From assembly GCF_000227135.1 (NCBI RefSeq), contig NC_018231.1, positions 335,864-399,863 on the forward strand: a stretch of DNA of 64,000 nt. The letters run 5' to 3'. Positions 59,119 through 64,000 of this stretch are shown one piece after another. Each line of letters opens with the position of its first letter. Position 1 is the first letter of the stretch. The position numbers and the translations under genes were made by a program. Source of the stretch: Leishmania donovani. Lineage: Eukaryota > Euglenozoa > Kinetoplastea > Trypanosomatida > Trypanosomatidae. The notes beneath the pieces are model-generated. The model worked only from the letters and a program-made list of their open reading frames with translations. It did no database searches and was not told where the DNA came from.

Positions 59119-59502
59119 AAGCACGGTGGATGGGACAGAGAGATCGGTGCGTGCGACCTTGTCTGCGTATGCGGGGCATGTGGAGGAAGACATGAGTGAG
59201 CCCTCCGCTACTGCCGCTGCCATCGCGTCGCTGCTGCCCACATCGGCGTCACCGCTTGCTCTGGTATGGAAGCGGTATCGCCGACGTTGAGTATCGTGGC
59301 TCTAGGATCGCGAGGGGCGAGGGGAGGGTATTGCATGCTTCGATTCGTTGTGTTTGCCTCGGCACATCCAATAGGTATCCAAGTAAAGAAGAAGGAATAT
59401 CGCATGCGCATAGGCGCGCCGTCGCGCACGTCACGGAGTGCCCTCCGGCCGTCGAGTCGACAACATCGTCATGAGAGCGGCAGCGGCGTCACGTCATGCA
59501 AA

Positions 59503-59518
59503 CATATATATATATATA
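59503..59518. repeat. (AT)n microsatellite
   Basis: ATATATATATATATA in otherwise GC-rich intergenic DNA. Confidence 0.85.
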
Positions 59519-59909
59519 GGCACATTCACCATATACATGCAGAAGCGGCGTCACGGTGAGAGAGGGCGGGAGACACGGACAACACACTCCTAGGAGAAGA
59601 ACAGGAAGGGGGCGCGGGAGACACCCCCGCTGCACACGCACGCACGAAACAATACACGCACACGCCCAAACCCCTGCATGGACGCACACATACAGAAAGG
59701 CAGACAGAACGAGACACACGCCCACCGCGGTCACGCCATCACAGAGATGGCACCGGGCCTTCCCCCCTCCTGAGGAGGGGAGAGTGGGTGTGTGTGTGCG
59801 TGGGCGTGTAAGAGAAGAACAGATATAGCTAAACAGAAAAGAACAAAGGAAGGGGAAGGGAGGGAGGGGGGGGGGGCTGCGGTGGAAGCAGCACGTAAGA
59901 CATCAACGG

Positions 59910-59930
59910 CACACACACACACACACACCG
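59910..59930. repeat. (CA)n microsatellite
   Basis: About 20 bases of CA repeat in the 3' region of the COPI-associated-like gene. Confidence 0.85.
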
Positions 59931-60319
59931 CACACCGAGCCTCTGCACAAGCGAGAGCATGAGAAGCGTGGCTAGAGAGGATGGTGCGGGGAGCGGTGGC
60001 AGCCTACATTTCCAGACGGAGGAGAGGCACGAGGGGATGGGACTCTCTGCCCCCTCGCTCTCTCCATAACAGACCTGCTCTCTACCGAAGGCCGTCTCGA
60101 GTGTTTTGTGGCGACGGCCTGTGCAGACTGTCGCTTCAGTGTCCTTTCGCCCTCGCCGTGCATGAGATGAGTCTCCTGCAGCGGCGGTTTCGTGGCGCAG
60201 GTGCTGACGGAGGCGAAGAGATTGGCCACACCTCCCTGGAAGCTACTTTCATCCACATACGCATTCACGCGTGGCCGGGGGCCGCTCTATGCCCTCGAAG
60301 CCTCGCTCACTCACGAGCT

Positions 60320-60904
60320 TCAGACGTTGGGCTCACGGTGTGACTTGGAGCCCGTCGGCGCGGCGGAGGTCTTGGTCTTCGCGCTGCTCCTGGTGCCCGG
60401 GGAAGTCTCTCGCGCCGCCGCGCTCGATGTGCGGCCGCCGTGACGCCGATGGTGCTCCTCCTCCGGTGCCTCCTCGAACTCAGGCATACCTGCCACCATG
60501 CTGACCAGCAGCATCAACGCACCAAGCGCAATGGCCACGGTGCCGGCGACGATCTCGATAACGCTGGTGCCGAGCAGCAGGGCGCCGAACAGGATGTAGA
60601 AGACGCCACGCGGGCGGTAGTAGAGAAGAACGTGGAAGTACTTCATCCAAATAAACAGGAGTCCGTTGAGCGATGAAAACTGCAGCACCTCCGCCGAGAG
60701 GCCGAGCAGGCTGAAGATGAGGCAGTACACACCCAGGAACCCGATGCTTGGGGTGATGATGGAGTGCAGAAAGGCCAGGATGACGCAAACGAAGGCGAGC
60801 ACGACGACGATGAGCGACATGATTAGAAAAACGACCGGCCAGCTGCGATGGCAGCACGACTGCCGTGACGGCGCCCGTAACTCTCCGTTGTGAGCCCTGC
60901 TCAT
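60320..60904 (-). CDS. COPI-associated/Tvp15-like four-helix Golgi membrane protein
   Basis: A 194-residue protein starting at the ATG at 60904 (MSRAHNGEL); 160 further open codons upstream are low-complexity and treated as UTR. Four hydrophobic segments are visible: VVFLIMSLIVVVLAFVCVIL, IGFLGVYCLIFSLLGLSAEV, an amphipathic loop with WMKYFHVLLYYRPRGVFYIL continuing into a third helix, and AGTVAIALGALMLLVSMVAG. The pattern Y-x-x-I-F-x-x-L...E...(G/P)RG-x-F-Y-I-x-x-G matches the COPI_assoc/Tvp15 family of Golgi and early-endosome membrane proteins. The cytosolic tail is Arg/Ser/Lys-rich, with no KKxx retrieval signal at the end (HREPNV). Function in vesicle traffic is inferred from the family. 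Confidence 0.68.
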   Translation of the reverse strand: MSRAHNGELRAPSRQSCCHRSWPVVFLIMSLIVVVLAFVCVILAFLHSIITPSIGFLGVYCLIFSLLGLSAEVLQFSSLNGLLFIWMKYFHVLLYYRPRGVFYILFGALLLGTSVIEIVAGTVAIALGALMLLVSMVAGMPEFEEAPEEEHHRRHGGRTSSAAARETSPGTRSSAKTKTSAAPTGSKSHREPNV

Positions 60905-62469
60905 GTTGCGCGCGCGCGGTGAGGTAGTGGCACGGAGAGAGAAACGCGAAGTGTGTGTGCGTGCGTGCGTGAGAGCACGACAGGAGTGCCGTCTACGCGG
61001 CTTCCTTTCGTTTTTTTTTTTCCGCTTCGATCGCTTTCTTTGGACGAACGCGAGAGGTCGAAGAAGCACGCCGATAGCGGAGTTCACGGTATACACCCTA
61101 TATCCTCGCTCTTGCGGTGGTGGTGGTGATGGTGATGGCTGCTGGCCTATGGCAGAAGTGATGGTAATCACTGGGGGGGGGGGCTTGCGTAAACGGATGG
61201 GATGGGCTGTGTGCTGCAGGAGAGCAACAGAAGATGGGTGAGGCGGTGGGCCGCAGCGTCGGCGGCGGCAAGAGAGCGAGGACGCGAAGGGGGCAGAGAT
61301 TGCAGGGGAGGAAAGGCGGTGGTGGTGATGATAGGAAGAACAGCCCAGAGGCAACCGTGTGCACGCACACACACACACACACACGTGTGCTCAAGTCGGC
61401 ATTCTTTTCCTCTTTGTGGTTCACGTGTGCATCGCATGACCACATGCTCACCGGCGATGCGCTGCGGCGCCGTCGCCCGAGCAACGGCGAACGCGCCCGA
61501 CACACAAAGACGGAGTTGATGCGCTTGCTCTTGTTTTTCCCCGCCTGATATTTGCACTCGCGGGCATTGAAGCGGCGATAATGGAAACGCCGCTTGCGAT
61601 CTCGAGAGAGAGAGAGAGCGCGCATGGAAGGACGGCGATGCACGTACGCTGAGGTAGTTCCTGAAGCAGGAGTGCTCTACTCAGAACGGGGAAGAGGTGA
61701 GAGAAACGATGAATGGCAACAAGCAACAAGTGGGAGGCGGCGTCGCTGCCCTTTCAGCGGCGTGCGCGTGTGCTTTCCTCAGCAAGCTCCTCCCCCCAAA
61801 GAAGGGCAGCAAGATGAGAAATAAAAGCGAGAAGAGCACCGAACACGAACGCGCGCGCCTCTCGCAGCTTGATAGAATCCACAGAGATGCACAGCCAGCG
61901 CAGAAAATGAAAGAGAGTCGCTCTCGTGCGTTGGCATCTGCACGCATCGTCTCTCTCATCGCGCCACGTCCTTTCCCTCCCTTCCCTCGTATGCACATAC
62001 AGACAGGTAAGGCCGACGATGCGATAGACTTCAAACCAACCCGACGTGCCTGAGCGAACATGAAGGGAAGGGAGAAGCAGAGGGCCGTAGGGCATGTGCC
62101 TGCACAGGACAGCACGTGCCACAGGAGAGAGAGTGCGCACATGAAAATGCAAAGAATGCATTACATCCAGCTGCACCAGCGTCTGGGGGGGGGGGGATGG
62201 CTGAGGGGGACGAATGGTAGGGAGGAGGGGACGGCGCACGTCGTCGATCGCGCGTCCGGCTTCACACCTTATCTGCATCTTTCACTCGCCCTTTGCCCAC
62301 AGGCGCCTGCGCATCCCTCTCTCCTGCTCCAAGGATCGGTTTGGCTTGTCTCGCACGCCGTCCCTTGCTGCCCCGTCCTCCGCCACTCACAATACAGTGC
62401 CTGCAGGACGCGAACCGTGCCCTACGCCACTTCCCATCAGCTCTGCTTCCCCACCGTTCGGGTTACTGC
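60905..62469. other. Intergenic region, 1.6 kb
   Basis: No gene supported. It holds T-runs at 61011-61022, a CA repeat at 61363-61384, a G8-9 run near 61171-61179 and a G12 run at about 62186-62197. Confidence 0.6.
61363..61384. repeat. (CA)n microsatellite
   Basis: About 22 bases of CA repeat, 460 bases upstream of the COPI-associated-like start codon. Confidence 0.85.
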
Positions 62470-63396
62470 TCAGGACGCCTTCGCCTCGGCGCTGATGGCG
62501 TCCTTGCCTTCCGTTTCCGCCAGAATCTCATTGTACACTTTCTGCATGTGCTGCTGCATTCGCCTTGAGACGTCCTTGCTGTCCTCGTGATCGTAGTCGA
62601 TAGGGAAGCGGCCAACGCGTACGTGCATGTCCGTCGGCATGCCGCCAATCATCGTCCACCACGGCCATGTCTTCTCGGCACCTGCATGCACCATGTAGTA
62701 GGTTTCCATGCGATGCTTGAAAATGGTGTGGAAGGTGCCGTAGCGGAACGGCTGCAGAACCCGCGGATTCTTATTGATGGCGCCCTCAGGGAAGATAGCG
62801 AGGTTGCCGCCGCTGGCGATGTGGGCGTCGGCGCCCTTCTGCACCTGCGCCTGCTTCTCCTTATCCACCTCGAAGTTACCGTCCTCGCCCGACTTGAAGT
62901 ACACGGGGAAGTGCCCGACACGGTCGAAGACGCCGCCGAAGATCGGGATCTTGCGCAGCGACGACTTCATCATCGTGCGTGTGTTGAGGAGCTGCCTAAA
63001 CGGTGTCAGTCCAATGAAGGCGTAGACGTCCCAGAAGGAGGCGTGGTTGCCGACGTACGCGCCGTGATGCTGGCTGATGTCCTCCCACGACAGCCGCTGG
63101 CCATTCCCATCGAGGTCAAAGCAGAGTTGCATGCGGATCTGCGGGTTAAGCCACCACACCATGCGGAAGGCCACGACCAGCGGTATAATGCACAGTCGCT
63201 GCACGTAGTACGTCGGCACACCGAGGCGGCCAAGCTGCACAACGAGCTTCGTCAGCGCCGACACCGGCAGAATCGTCAGGATGTTGACCATCAGAAACCA
63301 CGCCCGCATGAGCTTGACAGGAACAAGGCGCTGGCGAAGCAGCACGTACCAGATCGCGCAGGCGATCGACACGAAGACGACAGAGTTGCTGGCCAT
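62470..63396 (-). CDS. 1-acyl-sn-glycerol-3-phosphate acyltransferase (PlsC family)
   Basis: A 308-residue membrane enzyme starting at the ATG at 63396 (MASNSVVFVSIACAIWYVLL), where a hydrophobic N-terminus acts as signal anchor. A longer open frame upstream runs into the SIDER2-like repeat and is rejected as coding. Acyltransferase motif I NHASFWD (about residues 116-122, H-x4-D catalytic pair) and motif III IFPEGAINKN (about 200-209; FPEG binds the glycerol phosphate) are intact. It should acylate lysophosphatidate at sn-2 to give phosphatidate, feeding phospholipid synthesis at the ER. Two further hydrophobic stretches (FLMVNILTILPVSALTKLVV; LCIIPLVVAFRMVWW) precede motif I. Substrate choice within the PlsC superfamily (lysophosphatidate or another lysophospholipid) is not settled by the sequence. 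Confidence 0.88.
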   Translation of the reverse strand: MASNSVVFVSIACAIWYVLLRQRLVPVKLMRAWFLMVNILTILPVSALTKLVVQLGRLGVPTYYVQRLCIIPLVVAFRMVWWLNPQIRMQLCFDLDGNGQRLSWEDISQHHGAYVGNHASFWDVYAFIGLTPFRQLLNTRTMMKSSLRKIPIFGGVFDRVGHFPVYFKSGEDGNFEVDKEKQAQVQKGADAHIASGGNLAIFPEGAINKNPRVLQPFRYGTFHTIFKHRMETYYMVHAGAEKTWPWWTMIGGMPTDMHVRVGRFPIDYDHEDSKDVSRRMQQHMQKVYNEILAETEGKDAISAEAKAS

Positions 63397-64000
63397 CTTT
63401 CGCCGACGCCCTCTATCGCTCTGCACCTCTGCGACTGATTCGTTTTTGATGTCTTGGAAGAAAATGTGCTGCGTAGTTTTGGCAGGGAGACAGACAGAGA
63501 AAGAGAGATGCGGCGAGGAAGTACTGTGCCGCCTGTCGAGGGTACGGGCCGCGCACGACAGCCTGATGTTGTTGCTGGTGCGTGATACACATGCGCACAC
63601 GCACACGCACGGAGAGCGAGTCAGCGATGCACGGGGATAAAGACGGCTCTGCCACAGGCCTCCTCCCGCTCCCCCCTTTCCGCGTGGTGCCAAGCAGCCG
63701 TGGGCGGTGTGAGGGGGGCCCAGGTCGGGGAGACACGCTCCAGCCACGCTGGCACGTCGCCCGCCCATATGGATCGTACAAGCGTGTGCACGGCCGCCGG
63801 TCGCTCTGACCTCCCCCTCTCACGCCCTAGGCACCCTGGCCCTGCCACCACGCGAAGTGGCCCGGCGCCGGCGAGGGGATAGGAGGGGGTGGAGGGGGAG
63901 GGGGGCTCTGCTCGGCTTCCAGCCGGAGAGTGGGCGTGCACTGGCCGCTGAGGCACCACGCGCTGAGGTGTGCGCACCCCCTCCCCCCCCCCCCCCCCCG
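63397..64000. other. Upstream region of the acyltransferase gene with SIDER2-like copy 3
   Basis: The 5' region of the acyltransferase gene to the window edge. It holds the third SIDER2-like copy and ends in a C-run at the window limit. No other gene. Confidence 0.6.
63653..64000 (-). mobile_element. SIDER2-like degenerate retroposon, copy 3 (cut by window edge)
   Basis: Near-identical to 4464-4800 in the same orientation. The left end begins at CACAGGCC, so it lacks the last ~62 bases present in copies 1 and 2. The hallmark-like segment is at 63803-63865 (minus strand). On the right the similarity runs into a C-rich homopolymer at about 63972-63999, where copy 1 has only a short C-run, so assembly there may be uncertain. 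It begins about 257 bases upstream of the acyltransferase ATG. Confidence 0.7.

Larger units (their letters stand above)
58903..60319. other. Intergenic region, 1.4 kb
   Basis: No gene supported. It contains CA repeats at 59091-59118 and 59910-59930, an (AT)n stretch at 59503-59518 (rare in this GC-rich DNA) and a G10-11 run at 59867-59876. Confidence 0.6.
1..64000 (-). other. Directional (polycistronic) gene cluster
   Basis: Every coding region I can support is on the minus strand, has no intron, and is separated from its neighbours by non-coding DNA rich in CA/TG repeats and purine/pyrimidine runs. This is the typical trypanosomatid arrangement, in which RNA polymerase II reads a long precursor and each mRNA is matured by spliced-leader trans-splicing and polyadenylation. 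The start of the unit must lie to the right of the window and its end to the left. No divergent or convergent strand switch is present. Confidence 0.85.

Noticed and set aside
60905..61384. N-terminal extension of the COPI-associated-like protein
   Set aside because: The frame is open, but it encodes low-complexity Cys/His/Pro sequence read from a CA repeat and T-runs, typical of 5'UTR.
1..64000. CRISPR arrays, bacterial operons, promoters or terminators, riboswitches
   Set aside because: Repeats seen are microsatellites or retroposon copies, and the gene organisation is trypanosomatid nuclear; none of these categories applies.

Overview
This 64-kb window is trypanosomatid nuclear DNA, almost certainly from Leishmania (or a very close relative). 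It is GC-rich. All 20 credible protein genes are intron-free and lie on the minus strand, and 0.35-3.8 kb of pyrimidine/purine-skewed, CA-repeat-rich non-coding DNA separates them. This is one directional (polycistronic) gene cluster read from right to left. From memory, the order ribosomal protein L10 - adenylate/UMP-CMP kinase - ... - CLC chloride channel matches Leishmania chromosome 4; I could not check this. No strand-switch region, complete tRNA, rRNA, CRISPR array or bacterial-type element is visible.

Genes in transcription order, right to left: PlsC-family acyltransferase (62.5-63.4 kb); COPI-associated/Tvp15-like membrane protein (60.3-60.9); Rrp36 (58.2-58.9); CLC-family anion transporter (53.1-56.6); acidic HIRIP3-like histone-chaperone candidate (51.3-52.2); large SET-domain protein with an AT-hook-like motif (46.9-50.7); Cys-rich protein (45.1-46.6); unknown protein (42.6-44.2); short NMP kinase (41.1-41.7); ribosomal protein L10 broken by an assembly gap (39.7-40.2); mitochondrial type I DnaJ (36.7-38.2); twin CX9C protein (34.3-34.8); two adjacent, divergent Skp1/Elongin-C-like proteins with disordered insertions (28.3-32.4); an unknown protein of 1874 residues (20.5-26.2); three neighbouring low-complexity proteins sharing a Thr-rich motif, one of them an N-myristoylation candidate with TPR-like and IQ segments (7.4-19.1); mitochondrial ribosomal protein uL30m (3.0-3.6); and a rhomboid-family protein that has lost both catalytic residues (1.0-2.2).

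Three near-identical copies of a roughly 425-bp dispersed repeat lie at 4.4, 35.5 and 63.7 kb. Each carries a segment resembling the 77-79-nt hallmark of the ingi/L1Tc retroposon clade, so I call them SIDER2-like. The outer copies are direct repeats of each other and inverted relative to the middle copy.

Genes in such a cluster need not share a function, because trypanosomatids process long precursors by trans-splicing and polyadenylation and regulate mostly after transcription. Still, several products are predicted mitochondrial (rhomboid pseudoprotease, uL30m, twin CX9C, DnaJ), and the SET protein and the HIRIP3-like protein are adjacent chromatin candidates. Most promising for new biology are the Skp1/Elongin-C-like pair, the rhomboid pseudoprotease, the possible double-SET protein, the Thr-motif cluster and the GGGIP-type CLC.
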